Of a DNA stretch of 52,042 nucleotides, positions 37,315 to 46,153 are shown piece by piece (within the stretch, counting starts at the first letter, position 1; each line of letters begins with the position of its first letter). The notes under the pieces are model-generated. The model saw nothing but the letters and a program-made list of their open reading frames with translations, was not told the DNA's origin and did not search any database. Source of the stretch: Formivibrio sp. (lineage in GTDB: Bacteria; Pseudomonadota; Gammaproteobacteria; Burkholderiales; Chitinibacteraceae); NCBI GenBank assembly GCA_031291275.1, contig JARLJJ010000180.1, positions 1 to 52,042 of the forward strand, read 5' to 3'. Both the position numbers and the translations under genes were made by a program.

Positions 37315-38167
37315 ACAAATCGAGCAGGTTTCCCCGGGCAGGCATGATATGACGCTGCTTGGTGGGCACAAGCTGTTCGCCATCGAACCAATCCAGACGG
37401 TAGAGCGTGCCAAAGGCAAATTCCGGTGCCGCAACCCCGGCGCCGCCAATCAGTTCCGCGCCACGCCGGACATTGTCCGCCATCCACGAAGTCAGCCTCA
37501 GGTGGTAGGGATTGCGTTTGACTTCACCCACGTGGCATGCCAGTGCAGCAACCAAATCGGCGGTATCGGCAGTGCTTGATTCCACCAGCAAGTTAGGGTG
37601 CGCCATGGCGCGCCAGAATTCGGTTTGTGCCAACCAGCAGGCATGTCCTTCGTGTGCCAGTGCGTCGATGGCAAGATGATGAGTGCCAATATGTGTGGCA
37701 TGCCCATCGTCTTCATTGGGACAGATCACGATGGCCGGTTTCAATTCCGCAATCAGCTTGGCGACCATTTCGACCTTCTCGGCCCATGATTCCGGTTCTT
37801 TCAGCCGTGCATGCGTGCTGATGTGGGTGAGTCCCCCCGATTCAATTTCGCGTAATTCAAAACCTAGCCAGGTACAGGCTCGAGCCAATTCATCGCTGCG
37901 CTCACCCTGTCGGCGAGGATTGGAGCCGAGCGTGATGGGCAGATTGATCACGCGATAACCCGCTTCGCGCAGCAGGCGTAAGGGCAAGGCGCCGCTGATG
38001 CATTCATCATCGGGGTGGGGGGAAAACAGTAGCGCTACCGGCGCATTGTCTGCCGGCAAGGTTCGACGCGGCAGTGTATATCCTGCCAGGCTCTCAATGA
38101 GCGGAGTGGCTTGCTGTTGCAGCAGGCTCGCATGGCTTTTGACCAATTCAAGGAAAGGGGAGGTCAT
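37301..38167 (-). CDS. PIG-L family deacetylase
   Basis: A 288-residue zinc-dependent deacetylase of the PIG-L/LmbE family, which removes acetyl groups from N-acetylglucosamine-like compounds. The metal motif FSPHPDDECISGALPLRLL lies near residues 48-66, with the third His in GTHHLAIDALAHEGH near residue 160. No signal peptide is present. It overlaps the convergent exonuclease gene by 14 bases. No glycolipid, bacillithiol or polysaccharide gene is adjacent, so the substrate is open. Confidence 0.9.
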   Translation of the reverse strand: MTSPFLELVKSHASLLQQQATPLIESLAGYTLPRRTLPADNAPVALLFSPHPDDECISGALPLRLLREAGYRVINLPITLGSNPRRQGERSDELARACTWLGFELREIESGGLTHISTHARLKEPESWAEKVEMVAKLIAELKPAIVICPNEDDGHATHIGTHHLAIDALAHEGHACWLAQTEFWRAMAHPNLLVESSTADTADLVAALACHVGEVKRNPYHLRLTSWMADNVRRGAELIGGAGVAAPEFAFGTLYRLDWFDGEQLVPTKQRHIMPARGNLLDLFTTE

Positions 38168-38354
38168 GGTGTTCGCTCGTAAGGGTTCTGCTTTCAGCTT
38201 ATGCCGGGCTGGAGCATTTTGCTTTGTGATTACAGGAAGTACAACCCAATGTTTTTGTACAACGCGTATATGGCGAGGTTGATGCAGCTGTTCATCGGCA
38301 CGTCATATTAATCCGACTATAATTATCGGGTATGTTGAATTTATCAGGATCGGG

Positions 38355-39149
38355 ATGCTGATCGATACCCATTGCCATCTGGATGCGTTGGAATTTGCAC
38401 CTGATCGTGCCGATGTGATGGCGCGTGCACACGCGGCTGGGGTTGAGACGCTGGTCGTGCCGGCGATTACGGCAGCAACTTTCGCTGAAACGGTGAATAT
38501 TGCACGCCAGTTCGATTGTCTGTTTGCGCTGGGCATGCACCCCGCCTATCTCTATGAACATCAGGACCATCACCTCGTGTTACTGCGCGAGTGGGTCGAA
38601 CGGGAATTGCCGGTCGCCATCGGTGAGATCGGGCTTGATTTTTTTGTCTCCGGTCTTGATCCCGTCCGGCAGATGTCGCTCTTTATCGAGCAGCTCAAAA
38701 TTGCACGCGATTTCGATCTTCCTGTCCTGCTGCATGTTCGTCGCTCACAAGATCAAGTGCTCAAGGCCTTGCGTCAGATCGGCGTGAAGGGGGGTATCGC
38801 CCATGCTTTCAATGGCAGTCGCCAACAGGCCGACGCATTTATCAAGCTTGGCTTCAAGTTGGGTTTTGGTGGGGCAATGACTTACCCGCGCGCTCTCAAT
38901 ATTCGTCGTTTGGCCACTGAGTTGCCGCTGGAAGCGATTGTGCTGGAAACCGATGCGCCGGATATGTCGCCGGAATGGATCAGCAAGCAACGCAATGAAC
39001 CCGGTGAATTGCCGCGTATTGCGGCGATGCTGGCAGGGCTGCGCAATATGACTGTCGATGAGGTCGTTGTTGCTACCGGTATCAATGCCGGTGCAATACT
39101 GAATTTTCACACATTTAAAACGGTTGCCCGTACAGTGCAAAGTAAATAG
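38355..39149 (+). CDS. TatD-family metal-dependent hydrolase (DNase)
   Basis: A 264-residue TatD-family TIM-barrel nuclease. Metal ligands are seen in IDTHCHLDALEF (near residue 4), the Glu of GEIGLDFF, LHVRRSQD, AHAFNGS and the Asp of VLETDAPDMSPEW. It is closest in style to the YjjV/YcfH-type proteins. The family is thought to act in DNA repair or 3'-5' exonuclease clean-up. TATAAT at 38318-38323 may be a -10 element for it, but the -35 is unclear. Its stop codon TAG lies inside the operator of the following efflux operon. Confidence 0.92.
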   Translation: MLIDTHCHLDALEFAPDRADVMARAHAAGVETLVVPAITAATFAETVNIARQFDCLFALGMHPAYLYEHQDHHLVLLREWVERELPVAIGEIGLDFFVSGLDPVRQMSLFIEQLKIARDFDLPVLLHVRRSQDQVLKALRQIGVKGGIAHAFNGSRQQADAFIKLGFKLGFGGAMTYPRALNIRRLATELPLEAIVLETDAPDMSPEWISKQRNEPGELPRIAAMLAGLRNMTVDEVVVATGINAGAILNFHTFKTVARTVQSK

Positions 39150-39167
39150 ACTAGACAGTCCAGTCTA
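39147..39167. promoter_or_regulatory. TetR-type palindromic operator of the RND efflux operon
   Basis: TAGACT and AGTCTA flank a near-symmetric centre (AGACAGTCC) to give a 21-base palindrome, overlapping the tatD stop codon. A plausible promoter, TTGCCC (39124-39129) with TAGACT (39147-39152) 17 bases on, would have its -10 inside the palindrome, fitting repression by the TetR protein encoded next. Confidence 0.75.
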
Positions 39168-39190
39168 CTCTGTCTCGGTGGTTTTAACAT

Positions 39191-39838
39191 ATGGCGTGTG
39201 CGGCGGCTCAACCCCATTCTCATTCCGATTGCCTTTCCCGCTTGCTTGATGCGGCGTTTGAAGTTTTTTGCGAATCGGGCTACTCAGCCAGCATCGATGC
39301 AGTGGCCAAGCATGCCGGGGTGGCGCGCCAGACCATCTACAACAATTTCTCAGGCAAGGAAGCCTTGTTCTCCGCCGCCATGGAAGCCGGTGTGCGCGAG
39401 CTGTTCGACGGACTGGAAAATGGTGAGGGCGATTGTTGTGAGCGCTTGGTGAGGTTCTCTCTCCACTTCCGTGCCCGGGTCTTTTCGCCGCAATTGATGA
39501 AATTTCGTCGGTTGATGCTGGCGGAGGCTGTACGGTTCCCCGAATTGGCTCAAAGTTTTTATGCCAGCACCGCGCTGCTCTGTCGTCGAAATATGGCGCA
39601 ATTGCTTGTCCGTGCCATGCAGGACGGCTTTCTGCGCAACGAGGATCCCGAAGAAGCGGCCCATATTTTTATGAGCCTGGTGCTGGGTGCCGACGATGAT
39701 CTGATTTTGTATGCCGCCGGCCAGCCTGATCCGGCGGATGAAGAGTGCAAAGTCCATCGTGCCATTGAATTGTTCCTGCGTATGTATGAATTGCCTGGTG
39801 GGGCGTGTGCCACTGCTTCGTCTGATTGTTCCAATTGA
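39191..39838 (+). CDS. TetR-family repressor of the RND efflux operon
   Basis: A 215-residue TetR/AcrR regulator. The helix-turn-helix spans residues ~15-60 (LLDAAFEVFCESGYSASIDAV and AGVARQTIYNNFSGKEAL). The rest is a helical ligand domain with an AefR-like C-terminal region. It sits between its probable operator and the adaptor gene, all in one direction, with 11 bases to the adaptor start, so it is likely autoregulated and de-repressed by pump substrates. The ligand is unknown. No strong ribosome-binding site is visible. Confidence 0.92.
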   Translation: MACAAAQPHSHSDCLSRLLDAAFEVFCESGYSASIDAVAKHAGVARQTIYNNFSGKEALFSAAMEAGVRELFDGLENGEGDCCERLVRFSLHFRARVFSPQLMKFRRLMLAEAVRFPELAQSFYASTALLCRRNMAQLLVRAMQDGFLRNEDPEEAAHIFMSLVLGADDDLILYAAGQPDPADEECKVHRAIELFLRMYELPGGACATASSDCSN

Positions 39839-39849
39839 AAGGATTTTGT

Positions 39850-41046
39850 ATGCCCAAAGCCAGAACGCTCTGCCTTGCTCTTTCATCTGCCCTGTTGTTG
39901 GTTGCCTGCGGCAAGGGTGAACAAACTGCGGCAGGGGGTGCTCCCCAAATGCCACCAGCCGAAGTCGCTGTTGTGACGGTGGGCCAGGGGCAGAATGCCG
40001 TTACACAGGATCTGCCCGCCCGTCTCGTTGCTTTTCGTACTGCGGAAGTGCGAGCCCGGGTGGAAGGCATTCTTGAAAAACGCCTGTTTGCCGAAGGTGG
40101 CGTGGTGAAGGCGGGACAATCATTGTTCCAGATTGACTCTCGCACTCTTGAGGCGGATCTGGCCAGCGCCAAAGCTGCCCTGGCCCGTTCGCAAGCCAGC
40201 GCCCAGATTGCTGGCCAGACAGCCACGCGCTATCGCCAGTTGATTACTTCGCAAGGGGTATCCAAACAAGAACTCGATCAGGCCGAAGCGACTCTTAAAC
40301 AAGCGGAAGCCGATGTGGCTTCGAATAAAGCGGCGGTGACGCGCGCTGAATTGAGTCTGAATTATTCCAAGGTACTGGCGCCGATCTCCGGGCGTATCGG
40401 CCGCGCGTTCGTGACTGAAGGGGCACTGGTTGGCAAGAGCGATGCGACTTTACTGGCGACTATCGAACAAACTGACCCGATCAATGTGAACTTCACGCAA
40501 TCGAGTAGCGAGCTACTGCATCTGAAACAGCAAATGAAAGCCGGGGCAATCAAATCAGCACAAGGTGTGCCGGTCCAGTTGATCCTGTCTGATGGTTCGG
40601 TTTACCCCCTGCAGGGCAAGTTGAGTTTTGCCGAACAGACGGTCGATTCTTCCACCGGCACGGTGACGATGCGTGCCGAGTTCCGTAATCCGGACGGCTT
40701 GTTGCTGCCAGGCATGTTCGGTACGGTGCGCTTGGCGCAAGGCTTGCTCGACAAGACTATCAAGGTGCCGCAACGCGCTGTGATGCAGTCGCAGCAGGGG
40801 GCTTCGGTGTTTGTCGTGGATGCTGAAAACAAGGTGGTGGCACGTCCGGTGAACACCGGTGGGTTCTCCGGCACGAACTGGATTATTGCTTCGGGCTTGC
40901 AGAGCGGAGACAAGGTGATTGTTGAAGGTCTGCAAAAAGCCAAGCCGGGTGCCGAAGTGAAGCCTGTGCCGTTTGGTGCTTCCGCTCCGGTCAATGCTTC
41001 TGCGCCGGCGGCTTCCCAGCCTGCTTCGGCCTCTGCTGCTCACTAA
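39850..41046 (+). CDS. RND efflux periplasmic adaptor (AcrA/MexA type)
   Basis: A 398-residue membrane-fusion lipoprotein. ATG at 39850 has AAAGGA six bases upstream and gives a lipoprotein signal ending LLLVAC, so Cys20 is lipidated. Domains follow the usual order: lipoyl half (PARLVAFRTAEVRARVEG), alpha-hairpin coiled coil (about 100-180, Ala/Gln/Glu-rich), lipoyl half two (LAPISGRIGRAF), beta-barrel and membrane-proximal domain. The C-terminal end is Ala/Ser/Pro-rich low-complexity. It links the inner-membrane pump encoded next with the outer-membrane channel. Confidence 0.95.
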   Translation: MPKARTLCLALSSALLLVACGKGEQTAAGGAPQMPPAEVAVVTVGQGQNAVTQDLPARLVAFRTAEVRARVEGILEKRLFAEGGVVKAGQSLFQIDSRTLEADLASAKAALARSQASAQIAGQTATRYRQLITSQGVSKQELDQAEATLKQAEADVASNKAAVTRAELSLNYSKVLAPISGRIGRAFVTEGALVGKSDATLLATIEQTDPINVNFTQSSSELLHLKQQMKAGAIKSAQGVPVQLILSDGSVYPLQGKLSFAEQTVDSSTGTVTMRAEFRNPDGLLLPGMFGTVRLAQGLLDKTIKVPQRAVMQSQQGASVFVVDAENKVVARPVNTGGFSGTNWIIASGLQSGDKVIVEGLQKAKPGAEVKPVPFGASAPVNASAPAASQPASASAAH

Positions 41047-41056
41047 GGGGAATTGC

Positions 41057-44000
41057 ATGCTGCCGCGTTTTTTCATTGATCGCCCGATTTTTGCCTGGGT
41101 GATCGCCATCGTGATCGTACTCTCCGGTTTTCTCGCGCTCAAAGAGTTGCCGATCGCCCAGTACCCCGAAGTTGCGCCGCCGGCGCTGACCATTTCCACC
41201 TCCTATTCTGGCGCGAGCGCCAGCGTGGTCGAGGACAGCGTAACCAAGCTGATTGAACAGGAAATGAACGGCATTGAGCATCTGCAGTACATGAGCTCAT
41301 CCAGTGACAGCAGTGGCAATATGTCGATTACCCTGACTTTCACACCGGGTACCGATCTGGACATTGCCTCGGTCGAAGCGCAAAACCGGGTGAAGCGTGT
41401 GGAAACCCGTCTGCCGGATGTGGTACGCAGTCAGGGTGTTCAAGTAGTGAAAGCCCGCTCGAACTATCTGATGTTCGCCATGTTGACGTCGCCCAAGAAT
41501 ACGTATTCCGGTACTGATCTGGGTGCGTATGTGAATGCCAATATACTGGATGCGATTCGTCGCGTTCCTGGTGTGGGCGAAGCTACTGTATTCGGCCCTG
41601 ATTACGCGATGCGCATTTGGCTGAAACCGGAAAAACTGGTTGGCTATAACATGACGCCGGCCGAAGCTGTTTCGGCCATTCAAGCACAGAACGTATTGCT
41701 GTCTACAGGTGAGCTTGGTCAGCAACCCGCCAAGCCTGGGCAGGAAATCGCTGCAACGGTCGTCTCGCGCGGGCGTCTCAATACGCCGGAAGAGTTCGGC
41801 AATATCGTCCTGCGTAATGGCGAAAATGGGGCGATGGTTCGCTTGAAAGATGTTGCTCGCATTGAACTTGGCGCCAGCGATTATCTGGTTTCTGCCCGAC
41901 TCAATGGCGAACCGGCAGCTGCGGTGGGTGTGAAACTTTCGCCTACAGGCAATGCCGTGCAAACCTCTACGGCGGTGCGAGCCAAGATGGAGGAGCTTTC
42001 CAAATTCTTCCCGAAGGATATGGTCTACGACATTCCGTATGACACATCCAAATTTGTAAAGGTCTCGATTAGCGAGGTATTGCAAACCCTGGCGGAAGCC
42101 ATTGCCTTGGTTTTCCTGGTGATGTACCTGTTCCTGGAAAACTTCCGCGCAACACTGATTCCGACCATTGTGGTGCCGATTGCATTGACTGGTTCACTTT
42201 TGGGGCTATATCTATTCGGCTATTCGATCAACGTTCTGACCTTGTTTGCCATGGTGCTGGCCATAGGGATTCTGGTCGACGATGCGATCGTGGTGGTGGA
42301 AAACGTCGAGCGGATCATGAGCGAGGAAGGGCTGGCGCCGCGTGAGGCTACGCAGAAAGCCATGGTGCAGATTACTGGTGCGGTGATTGCGATCACGCTG
42401 GTGCTGACGGCCGTGTTTATTCCGATGGCGTTTTTCAGTGGTTCGGTTGGCGCGATTTACCGCCAGTTCTCGGTGACGCTGATTCTTTCGATGGGATTCT
42501 CCGCCTTGATGGCGTTGACCTTGACCCCAGCGTTGTGCGCCACCTTGCTCAAACCAGTGAAGAAGGGCGAGTTGCATCACCGCACCGGTTTCTTTGGGGT
42601 GTTCAACCGCTTCTTCAGTGCCACTACGCATCGTTACGGCAACGGTGTGCAGCGCGTGGTGCGCAAGACTTTTTTGGTGATGGCGCTGTTCGCTGTCCTG
42701 GTTGTCGTCACCGCTGGCGTGTTCAGCAAATTACCGACCTCTTTCCTGCCTTCTGAGGATCAGGGGTACTTTATCTCGGTGGTGCAGTTGCCCGCCGGTG
42801 CGAGTCAGGAACGGACCGTGAAAATATTGGAAAAGGCGGAGGCTTATTACCGGGCTCAACCAAGCATCGAACGTGTGATCAGTATTGCTGGTTTTAGTTT
42901 CTTTGGCCGTGGCCAAAATAATGCACTGATGTTTATCACACTTAAGGACTGGAAGGATCGTCCGACTGCGCCGGTGAACTCCATTGTTGGTAAGGCGCTT
43001 GGTTTTCTGTTCAGCCTGAAGGAGGCGTTTGCCTTCGCCACCAACGTGCCGCCAATTCCTGAATTGGGTGCCATGGGTGGTTTTGATTTTCGCTTAGAAG
43101 ACCGTGGCGGACTGGGACGTGAAGCGTTGGTCAATGCCCGTAACATGCTGTTGGGTATGGCCAGTCAAAACAAGGTATTGGCTGGCGTGCGACCAGAGGG
43201 GCAGGAACCGGGACCGCAACTGTATCTGGATATCAATCGGGACAAGGCCAGTGAACTTGGCATCAGCTCTGCTGACCTGAACAGCACCTTGCAGATTGCG
43301 CTCGGTTCGTCCTATGCCAACGACTTTGTGCACAATGGCCGGGTCTTGCGGGTATGGGCGCAGGCCGAGCCTGCCAACCGGAGTACCCCGGATGACATCA
43401 TGAATCTGCAGTTGCGCAACAGCAAAGGCCAGATGATTCCTCTATCCGAGGTGGCGACAGCTAGCTGGATTGTTGGACCGCCTTCGCTTGATCGCTACAA
43501 CGGGTTCCCCTCCATCAAGATCTCTGGCAATCCGGCGCCAGGCCGCAGTACGGGTGAGGCCATTACGGCGATGCAAACCATGGCGGCGAAATTGCCTGCC
43601 GGGATTGGCTATGAATGGTCGAGCACTTCATTCGAGGAGCAGGTTTCCGGCAATCAGGCACCATCATTGTTTGCCTTGTCGATTCTGGTGGTGTTCCTGT
43701 GCCTGGCTGCCCTGTATGAGAGTTGGTCGATACCGCTGGCGGTGTTGTTGATCGTACCGCTTGGTGTGTTGGGTGCGGCATCGGCGATGTGGCTGCGCGG
43801 ACTGCCCAACGATGTTTACTTCAAGGTAGGGTTGATTGCGATCATTGGCTTGTCGGCCAAGAATGCGATTCTGATTATCGAGTTTGCTCGCGACCAGCAG
43901 CGCCATGGCAAGGAGCTTATCGAAGCAACAATCGAGGCCTGTCGCTTGCGCTTCCGTCCGATTCTGATGACATCGATCGCATTTATCGCCGGCGTTTCAC

Positions 44001-44188
44001 CCTTGCTGTTCAGTACGGGGGCCGGCGCGGCCAGCCGCCATGCACTGGGAACCGGCGTTGTCGGCGGTATGCTGGCGGCGACTGTACTGGCAGTGTTTTT
44101 TGTGCCGGTGTTTTTCGTGGTCGTGCGGCGTATTTTCCCTGAGAAAATGATCGTGCGTGATGAGTTGCAGAGTGACGATCACCGTTAA
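41057..44188 (+). CDS. RND multidrug efflux permease (AcrB/MexB type)
   Basis: A 1043-residue hydrophobic/amphiphilic-efflux RND pump. The start MLPRFFIDRPIFAWV has AAGGGG seven bases upstream. Twelve helices are arranged as 1+5 and 1+5 with two large periplasmic loops. The proton-relay Asp pair is in ILVDDAIVVVENVERIM (near 407), and the second half repeats with GLSAKNAILIIEFA (Lys near 930). It exports hydrophobic drugs, dyes or plant compounds in exchange for protons, as a trimer with the adaptor and channel encoded on both sides. Specificity cannot be read. Length is standard and nothing is broken. Confidence 0.97.
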   Translation: MLPRFFIDRPIFAWVIAIVIVLSGFLALKELPIAQYPEVAPPALTISTSYSGASASVVEDSVTKLIEQEMNGIEHLQYMSSSSDSSGNMSITLTFTPGTDLDIASVEAQNRVKRVETRLPDVVRSQGVQVVKARSNYLMFAMLTSPKNTYSGTDLGAYVNANILDAIRRVPGVGEATVFGPDYAMRIWLKPEKLVGYNMTPAEAVSAIQAQNVLLSTGELGQQPAKPGQEIAATVVSRGRLNTPEEFGNIVLRNGENGAMVRLKDVARIELGASDYLVSARLNGEPAAAVGVKLSPTGNAVQTSTAVRAKMEELSKFFPKDMVYDIPYDTSKFVKVSISEVLQTLAEAIALVFLVMYLFLENFRATLIPTIVVPIALTGSLLGLYLFGYSINVLTLFAMVLAIGILVDDAIVVVENVERIMSEEGLAPREATQKAMVQITGAVIAITLVLTAVFIPMAFFSGSVGAIYRQFSVTLILSMGFSALMALTLTPALCATLLKPVKKGELHHRTGFFGVFNRFFSATTHRYGNGVQRVVRKTFLVMALFAVLVVVTAGVFSKLPTSFLPSEDQGYFISVVQLPAGASQERTVKILEKAEAYYRAQPSIERVISIAGFSFFGRGQNNALMFITLKDWKDRPTAPVNSIVGKALGFLFSLKEAFAFATNVPPIPELGAMGGFDFRLEDRGGLGREALVNARNMLLGMASQNKVLAGVRPEGQEPGPQLYLDINRDKASELGISSADLNSTLQIALGSSYANDFVHNGRVLRVWAQAEPANRSTPDDIMNLQLRNSKGQMIPLSEVATASWIVGPPSLDRYNGFPSIKISGNPAPGRSTGEAITAMQTMAAKLPAGIGYEWSSTSFEEQVSGNQAPSLFALSILVVFLCLAALYESWSIPLAVLLIVPLGVLGAASAMWLRGLPNDVYFKVGLIAIIGLSAKNAILIIEFARDQQRHGKELIEATIEACRLRFRPILMTSIAFIAGVSPLLFSTGAGAASRHALGTGVVGGMLAATVLAVFFVPVFFVVVRRIFPEKMIVRDELQSDDHR

Positions 44189-44247
44189 GCAATGATTGTC
44201 GCGGGAGCGGCTTGGCTGCTCCTGCGCTTGAATGAACAGGAAAAAAC

Positions 44248-45630
44248 ATGAAGCGAATTCTTTTCTCTGTGGTCGTGCTGGGGGCCTTGTCCGCCTGCAG
44301 TTTCGCCCCGCAGCTACAAACGCCCCCAGCGCCGGTACCCGGCATGATGGGCGAAGCTTCTGCGCCGGTTGCGGCAGATTTCCATCTGCCGCAATGGCAC
44401 AATTATTTCACCGATCCAGCCTTGCAAACGCTGATTGACAAGGCGCTGGTCAATAACCGCGATATGCGCATTGCCGTGGCCCGCGTTGAAGAAGCCCGTG
44501 CCCAGTATGGGGTGCAAAGTGCTGACCGCTTGCCGGGTCTCAATGCCAATGGCACCAGTAGCCAAAACCGCACGCCCGGCGTGCTGACATCGTCCGGCAA
44601 CGATGTTATTTCACATCGTTATGATGTCAATCTCGGCTTGCTGAGTTATGAGTTGGACTTCTGGGGGCGGGTGAAGAGTCTCTCTGATGCGGCCAAAGCC
44701 AACTATCTGGCCACTGAAGAAGCGCAACAGGCATTCCAGCTCTCATTGATTGCTGATGTGGCCAATGCCTGGTACAGCGCACGAGCGCTCGATGAACAAA
44801 CGGCATATGTGCGTAAAACAGCGACGGCTCGCGAAGAAAATTTGCGCGTCACCCGTCGCCGCTTGGAGGCAGGTACCGTCAGCCGGTTGGATCAGTTGCA
44901 GGCTGAAACCGCACTCGACACCGCGCTTGCCGATGTCACCAGCTATGCCCGTCGGGCAGAAGCTGCGCATACCGCGCTCAATCTGTTGGTGGGTGAAACG
45001 GTTGTATTGCCTGAGGCTAAAGGCAATGCGTTAACCGAGCTGCCGCTGGCCCAGGCGTTGCCGACCGGTTTGCCTTCGACAGTTCTGTTAGGGCGCCCGG
45101 ATGTGCGTCAGGCTGAACAAAACCTGATTGCAGCGCACGCCAATATCGGCGCTGCCCGTGCTGCGTTCTTCCCGAAAATTACTCTGGTGGGGAGTGCCGG
45201 TGTCGCCAGTAATGAACTGGGTGATCTGTTCGGGGGTAACCGGCAGGCCTGGAGTTTTGCTCCGAGCATTTCCTTGCCAATTTTCGACGGTGGCCGCAAT
45301 CAGGCCAATCTGGATATCGCCAAGGCACGCAAGGTTATTGCGGTGGCGCAATATGAAAAAACCATCCAGAGTGCGTTTGCCGATGTGGTCAATGTACTTT
45401 CGGACCAGAAGTGGCTGTCCGAACAATATGTGGCGCAAGCACGGCTGACTGAACGTGAGGCGGAGAGAATGGCATTGGCTGATCAGCGGTACCAGTCTGG
45501 ACTGGTGGGATACCTGGATTTGCTGGATGCGCAGCGCGAATACTATGCAGCGCAGTTGGCGCTGGTTGAAGTCAAGCGCGCGCAACTTGCCGCCGCCGCC
45601 CAAGCGTACAAGGCGCTGGGCGGGGGGTGA
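44248..45630 (+). CDS. Outer-membrane efflux channel lipoprotein (OprM/NodT family)
   Basis: A 460-residue TolC-like channel with a lipoprotein signal ending LGALSAC (Cys17). Two internal repeats of an alpha-hairpin and beta-strand are visible, with VARVEEARAQYGVQSADRLPG (first, near residue 77) and LIAAHANIGAARAAFFPKI (second, near 292). The end has the QRYQSGLVGYLDLLDAQREYY motif typical of the family. It completes the TetR-adaptor-pump-channel operon, 59 bases after the pump gene, and a strong terminator follows. Trimerises in the outer membrane. Confidence 0.95.
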   Translation: MKRILFSVVVLGALSACSFAPQLQTPPAPVPGMMGEASAPVAADFHLPQWHNYFTDPALQTLIDKALVNNRDMRIAVARVEEARAQYGVQSADRLPGLNANGTSSQNRTPGVLTSSGNDVISHRYDVNLGLLSYELDFWGRVKSLSDAAKANYLATEEAQQAFQLSLIADVANAWYSARALDEQTAYVRKTATAREENLRVTRRRLEAGTVSRLDQLQAETALDTALADVTSYARRAEAAHTALNLLVGETVVLPEAKGNALTELPLAQALPTGLPSTVLLGRPDVRQAEQNLIAAHANIGAARAAFFPKITLVGSAGVASNELGDLFGGNRQAWSFAPSISLPIFDGGRNQANLDIAKARKVIAVAQYEKTIQSAFADVVNVLSDQKWLSEQYVAQARLTEREAERMALADQRYQSGLVGYLDLLDAQREYYAAQLALVEVKRAQLAAAAQAYKALGGG

Positions 45631-45670
45631 GTTTCAGTAAGGTAGAAATTCAGCGCTGAGCAAACCTGAA

Positions 45671-45706
45671 AACGCTCTTCACTTAAATCAAGTGAAGAGC
45701 GTTTTC
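45671..45706 (+). terminator. Terminator of the RND efflux operon
   Basis: AACGCTCTTCACTT pairs perfectly over 14 bases with its complement around an AAATC loop, followed by TTCC after GTT. It lies 40 bases past the channel gene. Confidence 0.88.
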
Positions 45707-46153
45707 CATGCGCACAGGGAAATCAATAATTGGTGCGATGTGAATATTTCGGTCGAATCGATTTCCCATATCGCTTTAAATCAAGCTGGTTGGTGCGATG
45801 CAATTCAGCACAGCCTATGCGCGCAGTGGCTTTGGCACAAGAAATCTATGGAATGACCACGGTGAACAGGAATATGCCACTGGATAACTGACGCAAAGCG
45901 GCTAGACACGTCTGATGCTATAGTTTGGCGTGAGTCGTTGGATTGTGGGTTTGATCACCAAATGCACTCAATTGCCGAGTACCCGGTTTATCAAGTAACT
46001 TCAAAGTTGTACGTCGTATCGTAGGGTAACAAGTCCCCGTTCGCGGGAGTCTCACAAAAAAAGACAGGAGCCGTTGTGTCGCATGCTTTAAATAGCCATT
46101 GAGAATGCAACGCATTCTGATAATCCAGTCAATGATTCCACCATGGTGAAACC
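45707..46153. other. Long leader upstream of the binding-protein/c-di-GMP operon
   Basis: About 450 bases without a credible gene. It contains TTGGTGCGATG twice (45730-45740 and 45790-45800), exactly 60 bases apart. A short palindrome AACTTCAAAGTT lies further on, and ATGGT-GAA-ACCAT (46143-46155) takes in the start codon of the next gene. No known riboswitch was recognised. Confidence 0.5.

Noticed and set aside
44189-44247. Stem GCGGGAGC/GCTCCTGC between the pump and channel genes as a terminator
   Set aside because: No T-run follows, and the channel gene belongs to the same operon. It may only be a message stem.
45918-46115. 65-residue minus-strand open frame in the long leader
   Set aside because: There is no ribosome-binding site, family motif or codon bias; it is probably chance.
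45707-46153. c-di-GMP riboswitch upstream of the GGDEF-EAL operon
   Set aside because: The GEMM core elements were not found, and the visible stems are short.
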